64,000 nt of DNA from a virus, in IMG/VR virus record IMGVR_UViG_3300044797_000101, positions 55,810-119,809 of that record, one strand, 5' to 3'. This document shows, in pieces, positions 37,104 through 45,894 of the stretch. How positions within the stretch are numbered: the first letter of the stretch is position 1; each line of letters starts with the position of its first letter. Both the position numbers and the translations under genes were made by a program. A model generated the notes under the pieces. The model ran no database searches. It worked only from the letters and a program-made list of their open reading frames with translations, and was not told the DNA's origin.

Positions 37104-37838
37104 TTAATTTATTTTGATGGGGGCTTGTTTTACAGCTTCTTTAGTGGTACGGTAGGTTTTCGTTGATTCTTTTAAACGAGCTAACAAATCAGCCATAAAT
37201 TGAGAGTATAATGACTGATCTTGGTGGACAACTTTGTAGGAATTAACAACGGCAGCAAGACACACCTGAATGACTTCTTCAAATGCCTCAGTAAGGTTGC
37301 GGCTAGAATCTTGATCTAGTTGATTCTTTAGGACTGCAATCTTCTCAATGATCGTAACCATCTGCTTACGGTTCTGAAGGATAACCATCTGCATCTGAGG
37401 ATCAAGGAAATTCTGCTGACTAAGCTCTAAACGTTTGCTCGTATCACTACAATCTTTAAAGAGGGATACAAGCGCAGCTTTCTTATCAACTAAACTAACG
37501 TTTGCGTCTGTAAAATTTTCAATGACAGCTAATAGCTCTGGCGGAGTATTCATGACCTGAGTTTTGAGTGCAAGATCAATCTCCTTAATCTTGAACTTCT
37601 TTTCATAGTTGTAGAATGCAACCTTCGTGAGTGCAGCAAGCTGTGGGAAATCTTTTGTATATTTCTCAATCATGTACTTGCGGGTTGCCGAGGGATTCTT
37701 GGCTCGCATGTGTGTATCCATATCCTCACGCACTTCTTTGGGAAGACGTTCAAGGAATCCACGATTGGTTGATCTATCAACCTTTGCTGGCTCTGCTGCT
37801 GGTTGTTCTGGAAGTGGTTCTGTATTTTCTTCGTTCAT
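37104..37838 (-). CDS. Hypothetical 244-aa helical protein
   Basis: Almost all helical. KNPSATRKYMIEKYTKDFPQ and VAFYNYEKKFKIKEI near 45-85 have the look of a helix-turn-helix start, followed by long coiled helices. Lies just below two sigma-like genes in one operon (ATGA junctions), so a transcription role is plausible. Confidence 0.62.
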   Translation of the reverse strand: MNEENTEPLPEQPAAEPAKVDRSTNRGFLERLPKEVREDMDTHMRAKNPSATRKYMIEKYTKDFPQLAALTKVAFYNYEKKFKIKEIDLALKTQVMNTPPELLAVIENFTDANVSLVDKKAALVSLFKDCSDTSKRLELSQQNFLDPQMQMVILQNRKQMVTIIEKIAVLKNQLDQDSSRNLTEAFEEVIQVCLAAVVNSYKVVHQDQSLYSQFMADLLARLKESTKTYRTTKEAVKQAPIKIN

Positions 37839-38407
37839 AATGTTACCTCTAAAAACTTTAGTGTTTGAGTTAATTGTGTGTATATGATCTTGACTTCTCG
37901 ATAAGTCATAACACCACGTGTACCAAATCGCTTACAAACCTCTACATAGGTTAAGGCTGGATTCTTATAAACAGCTGTAAGGATCTTCTGCTGTCGTCCA
38001 TTGATAAGCTCGTTCGTTTCCCAAAAGATCTCTGTAATTAAGGAACGTTTCAACTTCTTGATCTTCTTAAGCATCTCAATTAGCTTGTCAAAAGGCTTGT
38101 TCTCGATCAAATCTGGCCATATAATCTTCAAGGCCATATCAGGATACCTTTTTGCTGTTTCGGTGCGTAGATCAGTCATTACCTGCGTCCTAACCAGCAA
38201 TCCTAGGCTCACTCCTGATCCAAACTTATAAGTAATTAGGATTCGTTCTACTGCATTCTTAACTAGTTCCTCAATCTCAGGTTTCTGAAATGGGAACTTC
38301 TTAATCTTACCTACCTCATTGCACGAGTGCTCAATCAAATCAGCCTTGAGTAGTTCCATCTCTTTTTCAGATAACTTATTCTCTAAATAGATTCTACTTC
38401 GACGCAT
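37835..38407 (-). CDS. Putative helix-turn-helix / sigma-like protein, 190 aa
   Basis: C-terminal third reads INGRQQKILTAVYKNPALTY, VEVCKRFGTRGVMTYREVKI and IYTQLTQTLKFLE, the pattern of a sigma region 4 or similar HTH (E-I-A-like turn then recognition helix). The N-terminal 120 residues are helical and basic. One-base overlap with the next sigma-like gene. Confidence 0.58.
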   Translation of the reverse strand: MRRSRIYLENKLSEKEMELLKADLIEHSCNEVGKIKKFPFQKPEIEELVKNAVERILITYKFGSGVSLGLLVRTQVMTDLRTETAKRYPDMALKIIWPDLIENKPFDKLIEMLKKIKKLKRSLITEIFWETNELINGRQQKILTAVYKNPALTYVEVCKRFGTRGVMTYREVKIIYTQLTQTLKFLEVTL

Positions 38408-38826
38408 TAGTCTTCCTTATTTTTACGGTCTTTGGCAAAGCCTTTCAAATTAATAGGTACACGCAATCGTTTCTGGATCTTCTTGATTGAGGCTTTCAAA
38501 GCACGTGAAACATAATTCTGTACACAACCAACCTGCTGCGCGATCTCACTCTCTGGCATCTGGTAGATGTATCGCATTGAGAAGATCTGAAACTGTGCAT
38601 CCGTAAGAACCTGCGATGAAGCTTTAAAGATCTTTTTCAATAGCTTCTCTTGCTTACGTACAATATGCCTACGCTTGTCATAATCCTGTTTCTGTTCTAG
38701 CAACAGCGATTGTTGCTTTGCTGCCTTTTCCAAATCTTCATGAGACATACTAATCTCAATGTAGTTGGGATTTTCGTAATCTAGTGCTGATTCAGTCGGT
38801 TTTGGTTTTGATTTGGTTCGTTTCAT
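38407..38826 (-). CDS. Sigma-70 region 4-like protein, 139 aa
   Basis: Residues 72-125 (SQVLTDAQFQIFSMRYIYQM, PESEIAQQVGCVQNYVSRAL, KASIKKIQKRL) match region 4 of sigma factors: L-T-x-x-Q-x-x-I/F, E-I-A, V-S-R-A-L. Regions 1-3 are missing, so it would be an anti-sigma, co-activator or late-promoter factor rather than a full sigma. N-terminus basic and disordered. Confidence 0.75.
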   Translation of the reverse strand: MKRTKSKPKPTESALDYENPNYIEISMSHEDLEKAAKQQSLLLEQKQDYDKRRHIVRKQEKLLKKIFKASSQVLTDAQFQIFSMRYIYQMPESEIAQQVGCVQNYVSRALKASIKKIQKRLRVPINLKGFAKDRKNKED

Positions 38827-39374
38827 TGAGGTGCACTATCGGATATTTTTGTAAGATGTGATAAGTTCACAGTTACAGGCGTTGATCGTCCAAAGATCAA
38901 TGTATCGATAGATGCACTATGACCCGATATTTTCATTACAATACCTTTAAATCCAATCAATGGTCCAACGCAAATCTCAACTAGGTTCCCCACTACAATA
39001 TCAATTATCTCTTCTGGTGTAGGTGCTGCATTTGCCATTTCTAATTCTTTAATATGATCAATCTCTTCTTGTTTAATAGGAGTAGGAAGATCGTGCTCAT
39101 CATTATGAGGCAGCTTTAAAAACTTACCTACTTTAGCTTCCATCAAGGCTTGCTCAAGCTTGCTATCATCAATAACAGCTTGAAGGAAGACATATCCTGG
39201 AAACAAGAGTTTTTCACTATCCTTAATTCGTCCTGTTATGGTACCAGCGACTCGTACCATTGGTGTCCAAAGTTCACCCTCATAATCCAAAACATCTAGG
39301 ATACCTTGAATTTTAATGATCGCTCTTGGACCCATTCCTTGGGTTGAAATTATGTACCATGCTTTTTCAGTCAT
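38823..39374 (-). CDS. nusG: NusG-like transcription elongation factor, 183 aa
   Basis: NGN-like start (KAWYIISTQGMGPRAIIKIQ) with PGYVFLQ-type strand (LFPGYVFLQAVIDD) at about 57-70, and a C-terminal KOW motif (VGNLVEICVGPLIGFKGIVM) near 126-145. Length equals bacterial NusG (about 180 aa). It should bind RNA polymerase and change pausing or termination; a phage copy next to sigma-like genes suggests redirection of host transcription. Confidence 0.84.
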   Translation of the reverse strand: MTEKAWYIISTQGMGPRAIIKIQGILDVLDYEGELWTPMVRVAGTITGRIKDSEKLLFPGYVFLQAVIDDSKLEQALMEAKVGKFLKLPHNDEHDLPTPIKQEEIDHIKELEMANAAPTPEEIIDIVVGNLVEICVGPLIGFKGIVMKISGHSASIDTLIFGRSTPVTVNLSHLTKISDSAPQ

Positions 39375-40030
39375 ATTAACTCCTGTTCGCCCAGACTTAA
39401 GAAATCTTCTTTAGTATGAGATTTAAAATAGTCGTCCGGGTCGTTTCCATTTGGTAATTCAATGTAAGTAAATTTTATATCTGAATCATACAACTTGGTC
39501 GGTATAATCTCATCTTGCATCTTCTCTATAAATTTACGTCCAGCCTTATCTGAATCGGGAACCATAACAATCTTCTTTACAAACCTATTAAGAAGACAAA
39601 CTTGAATCTGTGAAAGCCTCGATCCTAACATCCCAACGCAATTATTAATCCCAGCCTGATACATCTGCAACAAGCTAATATTACCTTCTACTACGTAAAC
39701 GGTTTGTGTCTTCAAGCATTCAGGCCATGTTACAGATAACCCATATAGATGCTCTTTCTTCTCGTATTCAGTATTAATGTATTTGGTCTTACTAGGTCCA
39801 AGCGGACGAACGCTTGCTGCTATACATTTACCATATAAATCAAAAATTGGAAACAAAGAAGAATTATAGAACCTTTTATCAAGCAATGGAATCTTATCTG
39901 TGAACTCAGCTCCAACATAAATATCACCATTAGGGGCGACGTAACCCAAATTAAACGCCCTAATTGTTTCCTCGGTAAGCTTACGCTCATCGATGAGATA
40001 TTTGAATGCAGGTATTACTTTTGAAATCAT
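39371..40030 (-). CDS. dnaG: DnaG primase catalytic (TOPRIM) part, 219 aa
   Basis: Begins inside the RNA polymerase core of DnaG (FPIFDLYGKCIAASVRPLG, a GRVIAFGGR-like segment) and has TOPRIM motifs VVEGNISLLQMYQAGINNCV (Glu about 118) and VMVPDSDKAGRKF (Asp-x-Asp about 156-158). The zinc domain is absent here and is encoded 18 kb away (57515). No helicase-binding C-terminal domain is visible. Confidence 0.87.
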   Translation of the reverse strand: MISKVIPAFKYLIDERKLTEETIRAFNLGYVAPNGDIYVGAEFTDKIPLLDKRFYNSSLFPIFDLYGKCIAASVRPLGPSKTKYINTEYEKKEHLYGLSVTWPECLKTQTVYVVEGNISLLQMYQAGINNCVGMLGSRLSQIQVCLLNRFVKKIVMVPDSDKAGRKFIEKMQDEIIPTKLYDSDIKFTYIELPNGNDPDDYFKSHTKEDFLSLGEQELI

Positions 40031-40635
40031 AATTTGAATGAGACTTCAGAAGCAAGTGGTCCAAAGCGTTCGTTAATCAGTTTCGCTTCTCGTTCTAGAT
40101 CTGCAAAGTTGATGTTACGCTCTGCAGGAATAACATGATCAAAATTATAATTATCAAGACTTGTTTCAGTATAATCATTGATAATCGTCTTATAGATATT
40201 AAGCTCTTGTGGACGATTAATACGTACAATATGAGCTCCATGGTTCTTTAGGAACTCAACCTCATTGTTAAATCGTACATCTGTCACCACGATCTTACGG
40301 GTAATGTCGGAAGCACCAAATCCTTCAGCACTAACACGTTTAAATGCTTGCTTAACCCAGAACATGGAATCTACTGATCTATAGTATTTGCCACATAGTG
40401 TCATGATATCACGAGGGGTTAATTCTACGCCCTCTTCGTTCTTATACCCGCATGGAGTTTCTTTCAGCTTTCCATCAGTCTGCTCTGTTGTTAGACCAAA
40501 CTCTTCACGGATCTTATGCTTCAACTCATCTGCAAAACTAACACGTTCCCAACCAAGTGGGATAAGCTTACTCGCGAGAGCATCCTTCCCACTTCCACGT
40601 TTTCCAGATAAGCCAATGATTGAGTATTTGATCAT
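40027..40635 (-). CDS. Deoxynucleoside monophosphate kinase, 202 aa
   Basis: P-loop GKRGSGKD at 11-18, FADELK near 36, and the DVR-type Walker B (IVVTDVRFNNEV near 125). This is the phage dNMP kinase type (as in T4 gene 1 and T5), converting dNMPs to dNDPs for replication. Confidence 0.86.
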   Translation of the reverse strand: MIKYSIIGLSGKRGSGKDALASKLIPLGWERVSFADELKHKIREEFGLTTEQTDGKLKETPCGYKNEEGVELTPRDIMTLCGKYYRSVDSMFWVKQAFKRVSAEGFGASDITRKIVVTDVRFNNEVEFLKNHGAHIVRINRPQELNIYKTIINDYTETSLDNYNFDHVIPAERNINFADLEREAKLINERFGPLASEVSFKL

Positions 40636-40646
40636 GATATCCCTTT

Positions 40647-41708
40647 CTATTTACCGTGTGCTTTATTTTCCACAACGGTATTTGACGATACATATCTAAA
40701 TTTTGCATGAGCTCGTAATTCATCGAGGTTAAACGCATTGAGATAACTGCAAGCGCTTCTGATACCGCCATTGATCTGGTTCAATACATTCACTGCTGGA
40801 CCTTTTAAAGGCATCCAGGTTGAATCGCCTTCAGGGGAACGCCACGATGCAACCTTGCCTTGTGCTTCATAAGACGAAAGTGAAGCGGATCCACGATATT
40901 CTTTGTGCTTTAAACAGTAATTAGTACTACCGAAATTCTTCGTAATATCATGATCAGGGCGGCAAAATTTACCACTTGCCTCATCCGTACCAGCGAACAT
41001 TGAACCAAGCATGATAAGATCCGCACCAGCTGCTAAAGCCTTAACGATATCTCCACTGTTACGAAGTCCTCCATTCACCATCATCTTGATATCATTATCA
41101 TCGCATACACGAACCGCACTGCCAATAGACTCAAACGTAGGTACTCCAACGCCTGTTACTACTCGGGTTAAGCACATGCTTCCCCCACCAATACCAACAC
41201 ACACTGCATCAGGCTTTCGATCAGCTAAACGGATGAACTCTTCAATCTCTTTGCCAGTGCCAAAGTTTCCTACGATGATCTTACAATTAGGTAGCATCGC
41301 TGATAGATGCTGAAACATAGCGACAACGAGGATATTAGCGGCATGTGCAACATCAAGCAAGAAGATCTCAGCTCCTGCTTCAGCAAGCTTAGAGGCACGG
41401 AGTAATTCCTGTTCACCGACTCCTACAGAAACGATAGGTTTAATCCCGTTATGAATGGAAGCTTTAAACAACCGTACATTCTCTTCAATCGTACAGAAGC
41501 GATGGATTGAACTCACTGCACCATAATCATGCAACACCTTACTAAGCTCGGGACTTGCAACAGTATCCATATTAGAGTTTGTAACTGGTAAGCTAAGCTT
41601 AAGTCCTAAGAAGTCAGTAGATGGATTAACATCTTGTCTGCTCTTAACATGAGAGAAGATAGGTTCTAATAAGACATCATCAAAACAAAGCCAGTCTAGT
41701 TCGCTCAT
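40647..41708 (-). CDS. IMP dehydrogenase / GMP reductase, 353 aa
   Basis: TIM-barrel of the GuaB/GuaC family without CBS domains: FDDVLLEPIFS at the start, SNMDTV, GIGGGSMCLTRVV with the catalytic Cys (about 176), NGGLRNSGDIVKALAAGADL, YRGSAS and EAQGKV. Length is closer to GMP reductase (about 345 aa) than to IMPDH (about 490 aa with CBS). It would shift guanine nucleotide pools; the direction cannot be told from sequence alone. Confidence 0.88.
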   Translation of the reverse strand: MSELDWLCFDDVLLEPIFSHVKSRQDVNPSTDFLGLKLSLPVTNSNMDTVASPELSKVLHDYGAVSSIHRFCTIEENVRLFKASIHNGIKPIVSVGVGEQELLRASKLAEAGAEIFLLDVAHAANILVVAMFQHLSAMLPNCKIIVGNFGTGKEIEEFIRLADRKPDAVCVGIGGGSMCLTRVVTGVGVPTFESIGSAVRVCDDNDIKMMVNGGLRNSGDIVKALAAGADLIMLGSMFAGTDEASGKFCRPDHDITKNFGSTNYCLKHKEYRGSASLSSYEAQGKVASWRSPEGDSTWMPLKGPAVNVLNQINGGIRSACSYLNAFNLDELRAHAKFRYVSSNTVVENKAHGK

Positions 41709-41998
41709 TTTTTCCCTTCCATCAAGAATAATAGTGAGTAGTTAAGAATGTCACGGATGGTATCTTCGACCTTCTCGTCCCCAACAATAGCTTCTCTAGA
41801 TTTGAATGAGCCATTAGTAATACCCATCAAATTCTCAAGACGACCCATCTTATCACTCATCCGGATAGCAATCCCATGTTGTCCACCCTTGAGAGCATTT
41901 GGACCATAGTCACGACGTTTATTTACAAGGAGTTTAATTGCTGATTCGACAATCTCGCGGGCCTGTGCTTCGAAGGCATCTAAATTCTGCTCACTCAT
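41705..41998 (-). CDS. DUF1599 / nucleotide-modification-associated protein, 97 aa
   Basis: KRRDYGPNALKGGQHGIAIR then MSDKMGRLENLM and DTIRDILNYSLLFLMEG. The R-DYG, D-K-x-x-R and D-x-x-N-Y pattern marks the short all-alpha family found with phage nucleotide-modification genes, related to MazG-like folds. Confidence 0.76.
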   Translation of the reverse strand: MSEQNLDAFEAQAREIVESAIKLLVNKRRDYGPNALKGGQHGIAIRMSDKMGRLENLMGITNGSFKSREAIVGDEKVEDTIRDILNYSLLFLMEGKK

Positions 41999-42222
41999 CG
42001 AGTTTCTCCCTTCTCTGTGTAAAGACTAAAACTACCCTCTGATCGACTAAATTGAAATTTCTTACAAGGACACTTTTCTGTCTTGATTACTTCTTGTTTC
42101 GCTGAGTCAAAATAGGATGAATTGTAGCATTTTGTTGGCCCCTTTTCATGCTCCATGAACGCGTGACTACACATACAAACGTCATAAACACAATACTCTG
42201 GTTCCCAAGGATAATTACCCAT
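41995..42222 (-). CDS. Zn-tail family head without the tail (75 aa)
   Basis: Cys16, Cys18, His20, His25, Cys32, Cys51, Cys53 and FQF match the family head, including CPCKKF before where the tail would start, but the end is SRSEGSFSLYTEKGETR. Sits between nucleotide genes. Confidence 0.73.
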   Translation of the reverse strand: MGNYPWEPEYCVYDVCMCSHAFMEHEKGPTKCYNSSYFDSAKQEVIKTEKCPCKKFQFSRSEGSFSLYTEKGETR

Positions 42223-42240
42223 TACATTCTCCCTATAATT

Positions 42241-42774
42241 CTAACGGAATAAGCCCAAAAATTGAAGTTTTAAAAGGCGCAACCATTTCCAGAAAATTCG
42301 TTCTTTTACACGCCAAGCAATTCGTTGACTTCTTGAACCCCAACGAGTTAAGATCTCAATACCAGCATGATCTAGAGTTTCAACAACAACGCAATCTTCA
42401 AGTTTGGTGATTGATGGTCCAAGACCATTTGGAAATAACCGAGCGACAGGCTTGAATAACGCGTACCGTGCATACCCGAACTCGTGAACAGCACCTTCCG
42501 AGCGGATCTTAGACGCTGAAGAAAGATCAAGTACGACATGGCATTGCTTGATGAACTCTTTATCCTTACGCCATTCAACGGATAATTCCTCGTCAGAGAA
42601 TGGGACTAAGATCTCGTGTTTATCTTCTACCTTTTCTTCAAGCACTGGAGAGATACACTTGATACCATATTTCGCTAACACAGCAACAGCCTCTTTAGCT
42701 TCTTTAACCATAGCAGCTTTGGAACGGCCAGACATGCGACAGGCGAGATATACTACGACATCGACATCAAACAT
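42241..42774 (-). CDS. NDT/SLOG-like protein, 177 aa
   Basis: VDVVVYLACRMSGRSK opens the fold, CISPVLEEKVEDK follows, and CHVVLDLSSASKIRSEGAVH then EFGYARYALFKPVARLF contains the S-x-G-x-x-x-E element. Second relative of 24513. The C-terminus has a basic amphipathic helix (FWKWLRLLKLQFLGLFR). Substrate unknown; ADP-ribose or nucleosides are options. Confidence 0.74.
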   Translation of the reverse strand: MFDVDVVVYLACRMSGRSKAAMVKEAKEAVAVLAKYGIKCISPVLEEKVEDKHEILVPFSDEELSVEWRKDKEFIKQCHVVLDLSSASKIRSEGAVHEFGYARYALFKPVARLFPNGLGPSITKLEDCVVVETLDHAGIEILTRWGSRSQRIAWRVKERIFWKWLRLLKLQFLGLFR

Positions 42775-43100
42775 TAGCGATTATCTCCAGAGCCTTTGAT
42801 CACACCACGTGCAAGACGATCTTCAAGCTTATCATGATTGAGCTGCATCACGTCTTCCAGGGAGATATTCAATTCAGTAGCTAGACGAGCACAATACCAA
42901 AGCACGTCACCAAGCTCATAGACTAGCTTATCTTTTCGTTCCTGCTGCAACCAACCACCATCATCCCTGATCATCTTCTTAACAATGTTAGCTATCTCGC
43001 CAGCTTCTCCAGTAAGACCAAGGGAGGTATAAACAATGCCCTCATCCTTAGGATAGATTGCTGTCTTCTCTGACCATTTTTGATATTCGTTAGCTTGCAT
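42774..43100 (-). CDS. mazG: MazG-like nucleotide pyrophosphohydrolase, 108 aa
   Basis: All-alpha NTP-PPase: SLGLTGEAGEIANIVKKMIR (Glu-x-x-Glu metal site) and LVYELGDVLWYCARLATELN (E-x-x-D). Hydrolyses (d)NTPs or, in some phages, (p)ppGpp-related pools. Single-domain length. Confidence 0.88.
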   Translation of the reverse strand: MQANEYQKWSEKTAIYPKDEGIVYTSLGLTGEAGEIANIVKKMIRDDGGWLQQERKDKLVYELGDVLWYCARLATELNISLEDVMQLNHDKLEDRLARGVIKGSGDNR

Positions 43101-43115
43101 TTTACCCTCTCATAA

Positions 43116-43144
43116 AGTATAACATAAATAGGTCTAAATTACTA
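43116..43144 (-). promoter_or_regulatory. Candidate promoter, TGTTATACT with poor -35
   Basis: Minus strand -10 TATACT (43121-43116) preceded by TGT; the -35 position (TAGTAA) is weak and lies in the stop region of the polymerase gene. Confidence 0.5.
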
Positions 43145-45722
43145 CCTCTTTTTGCACAAGGTTGTCTACTGTGGCTGGTTTCAACGTGTGCATCCTACCC
43201 CAACGCTTCCCAATCTTAAACTCTGCAATTAAGGGTACCTGAATATCCAGGATCTTACGAGTCATAGCTTCATTCATAATTGCAATTGTTTGCTTGAGCT
43301 CCTCAGCAGGAACCTCAACATAAATAGCATCATGGACGAGGTTACGAAGCTTACCATGCAACCCTTTAGCCTTCAGGTTATTATAAATCCTATTAGCAGC
43401 ATTGGATACATAGTCTGAAGCTGCACCTTGGATGGGTGAGTTAACTGCACCTTGCTCATCCATATAAGCAATCTTATTATCCGAATGATTAATAGCAAGC
43501 AAGTGACGTACACGACCAAAACGATTGCGTACATAATAATTCTTACGAGCGAATGAGACGATATCTTTCTTCCATTGCTTAGCGACAGGATATCGGCTGA
43601 AGAATAGATCCTTAACCTGCTCGGCGTATTGAATACTAACACCATGATCGTGAGCAAGTTTCTCTGATCCCATGTTAAACATGAGTCCGAATACAATACT
43701 CTTGGCAATACGACGTTGGTCTTTAGTAACTTGTTCCATAGGAATTTTGTTAGCAGCCGAAGCCATGTATTTATGGATATCAAGACCATCATTTAAGTCT
43801 TTAACAAGTTGAGTATCGTTAGAATAAATTCCCCACCATCTAAACTCGTTCTGTCCTTCATCAGCCTCAATCAAGATATTACCAGGTTCTACACAGAACA
43901 TATTCTTAATAAGCTTGGAATCACGAGGGAAATTCTGGAAGTTAGGATCACGGCTTGAGAGTCGTCCTGATTCTGTACCTTCCTGTAAGAACTTGGTATG
44001 CAACCTACTGTTCTTATCAAGACGTTCCTCAATGCCTATAACGTACGTTCGGAGCAATTTTGCAATTCCTCTAAATTCTAGGATCTTGTTAGGGATACTA
44101 TTTTTATCCTTATGACCCGTAGCATCCTTGAAATTCTCCGCTAGAACATTCAGGACTTCCTCATCAGTAGAAAAGCCAGTCTTTGTGGTCTTAACCGGCT
44201 TAAGTTTAAGCGTTGTAAACAAGAGGTTTGAAAGTTGCTTGGGGGAGTCAATGTCTACAGGTTCAGTTACACCAGCTTTAGCTAATAAAGCATCGATATC
44301 AGCTTGTGTTTGTACAAGCTCAGCTTCCAGTGTCTTCTTGGCATATTGCATGGCAGTCTGGTCAATCTTAAACCCTTCAAATTCCATTGTTGTCAGAGTA
44401 TAGTTCAAAGGCATAACAAGATGATGCAGTAGATCTGTCATACCTTCAGCCTCTAAACGTTCCATGAAGATCTTCTTAAGCTGGAGCGTTACATCAGCAT
44501 CAGCTGCACCATATGAGAATAGAAGATCCGTAGGTACTCGAGCGTAATTCTTCTCATCACTCTTACCCATCTTATTGGCTTTGAACCATTCATCTAGTTC
44601 TTTCTTATGCTGTCCTTTACCAAGGTATTGGAGTGACATATCCTCTAGGTTATGCTCACCCTTTGAGGTTTCGCGCAGAAGATAGTGCATTAGCAACGTA
44701 TCATAGGCTAGTGGTTTCAAATTCCAACCAAGCTGCATCAAGAACTTCCAATCGAACTTGCCATTCTGTGCAATAAATTTGATATTGCTTTCCATGATCT
44801 GGCGGAACTTGTCCATGATGTACTCTTGCTTATCTTCCCACCAAGGATGATAGGTGTCTTCCAATGTCTTCTCAATAACCTCAATGGGTTTCATTGTGGT
44901 AACACCCTTGCGGGTTACCTTCTTTTCCTTAATAACTATATTCTCGTGCTCTACACCAATCCATCGTGTAATAGGAAGTAAAACACCAGTATTCGCAGCC
45001 CAGGAGAATGAGCAGCAAATGATCTTATTCTCTTGCCAATCAAAGCCAGTGGTTTCTAAGTCGATTGCAACCTCTTCCTGTTCCATGACACGTTCAAAGA
45101 AGGCATCAAATGTCTCAATACTATCAATGACGAGATACTTACCCTTCTCAGTTGCTGTAAGCTGTGGATACTTGGATGATTCAATGGCACGACGAAGATC
45201 TTGAGTAACAACCTCTTCTAAGCTTGGATTGCGAAGGACAGCACCCATATCATAAGTAGGCAAAACCTTGCAGCCAAAACGATCTGACCAGACCTCAATC
45301 CCTCTATGCTCTGTAACCTTGGGTTTCTTTATCTTAAATACAGCTGACATAGCCTCTGTTCCCATAGGTACAATGATATGAGGTTTAATAGAAGCGATCT
45401 CTTTATCTAGGTATTCAGCACATGCTTCAATCTCATCATAGTGAGCAGGACGGAATCCTTCCACCGTTCTAAGGTTAGCACGGCATCGCGTAGCATAGGT
45501 AAAATACACTTGGCTATGATGAAGTCCAAGACGCGCCAATAAGCTATGAAGCTTACGCGCAGAAGGACCTGAAAATGACTTCTGGTTTTGATCATCTTCA
45601 AATGAAGGTGAATTCATTACAAAGACTATCTTAGATGTTTCATCCCCCATGCCATTAAGCACACAAGTACGTAACTCAGATAAGGGACATTTATTACAGC
45701 TGTTGTTCTCGAGATTTTGCAT
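43134..45722 (-). CDS. polA: Family A DNA polymerase with N-terminal UDG-like domain, 862 aa
   Basis: Residues 1-200 form a uracil-DNA-glycosylase-like domain (CPLSELRTCVLNGMGDETSK, VFVMNSPSFEDDQN). The 3'-5' exonuclease domain follows (AIDLETTGFDW, Asp-x-Glu about 219-221; AQNGKFDWKFL; YGAADADVTLQL). In the polymerase domain motif A is EADEGQNEFRW rather than DYSQIELR, motif B RRIAKSIVFGLMFNMG has Phe-Asn for Tyr-Gly, and motif C LVHDAIYVEV has Ala after the catalytic Asp. UDG-polymerase fusions are known in SPO1-type phages. The main replicative enzyme here. Confidence 0.93.
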   Translation of the reverse strand: MQNLENNSCNKCPLSELRTCVLNGMGDETSKIVFVMNSPSFEDDQNQKSFSGPSARKLHSLLARLGLHHSQVYFTYATRCRANLRTVEGFRPAHYDEIEACAEYLDKEIASIKPHIIVPMGTEAMSAVFKIKKPKVTEHRGIEVWSDRFGCKVLPTYDMGAVLRNPSLEEVVTQDLRRAIESSKYPQLTATEKGKYLVIDSIETFDAFFERVMEQEEVAIDLETTGFDWQENKIICCSFSWAANTGVLLPITRWIGVEHENIVIKEKKVTRKGVTTMKPIEVIEKTLEDTYHPWWEDKQEYIMDKFRQIMESNIKFIAQNGKFDWKFLMQLGWNLKPLAYDTLLMHYLLRETSKGEHNLEDMSLQYLGKGQHKKELDEWFKANKMGKSDEKNYARVPTDLLFSYGAADADVTLQLKKIFMERLEAEGMTDLLHHLVMPLNYTLTTMEFEGFKIDQTAMQYAKKTLEAELVQTQADIDALLAKAGVTEPVDIDSPKQLSNLLFTTLKLKPVKTTKTGFSTDEEVLNVLAENFKDATGHKDKNSIPNKILEFRGIAKLLRTYVIGIEERLDKNSRLHTKFLQEGTESGRLSSRDPNFQNFPRDSKLIKNMFCVEPGNILIEADEGQNEFRWWGIYSNDTQLVKDLNDGLDIHKYMASAANKIPMEQVTKDQRRIAKSIVFGLMFNMGSEKLAHDHGVSIQYAEQVKDLFFSRYPVAKQWKKDIVSFARKNYYVRNRFGRVRHLLAINHSDNKIAYMDEQGAVNSPIQGAASDYVSNAANRIYNNLKAKGLHGKLRNLVHDAIYVEVPAEELKQTIAIMNEAMTRKILDIQVPLIAEFKIGKRWGRMHTLKPATVDNLVQKEVVI

Positions 45723-45894
45723 CGTATTCCTTTTCTAGATATCTTAAATTATCTAGCTCAAATTCATGACATACACAATATTTAACGCTGCACCCTAAAA
45801 CTGTTTCTATAAAATCCCCAACAAGTTGGAAATGCTGTGCAAGATGATTAGCATTGCTATGCTTGCACTTGCAAGGTGCATTATTTTTTAGCAT
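45694..45894 (-). CDS. Zn-tail family member coupled to DNA polymerase (66 aa)
   Basis: Canonical: Cys8, Cys10, His12, His17, Cys35, Cys40, Cys42, then HEFELDNLRYLEKEY. Its tail codons (GAAAAGGAATACG) are the ribosome binding site of the polymerase gene, which starts 29 nt inside it. 26 kb from the main array. Confidence 0.86.
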   Translation of the reverse strand: MLKNNAPCKCKHSNANHLAQHFQLVGDFIETVLGCSVKYCVCHEFELDNLRYLEKEYDAKSREQQL

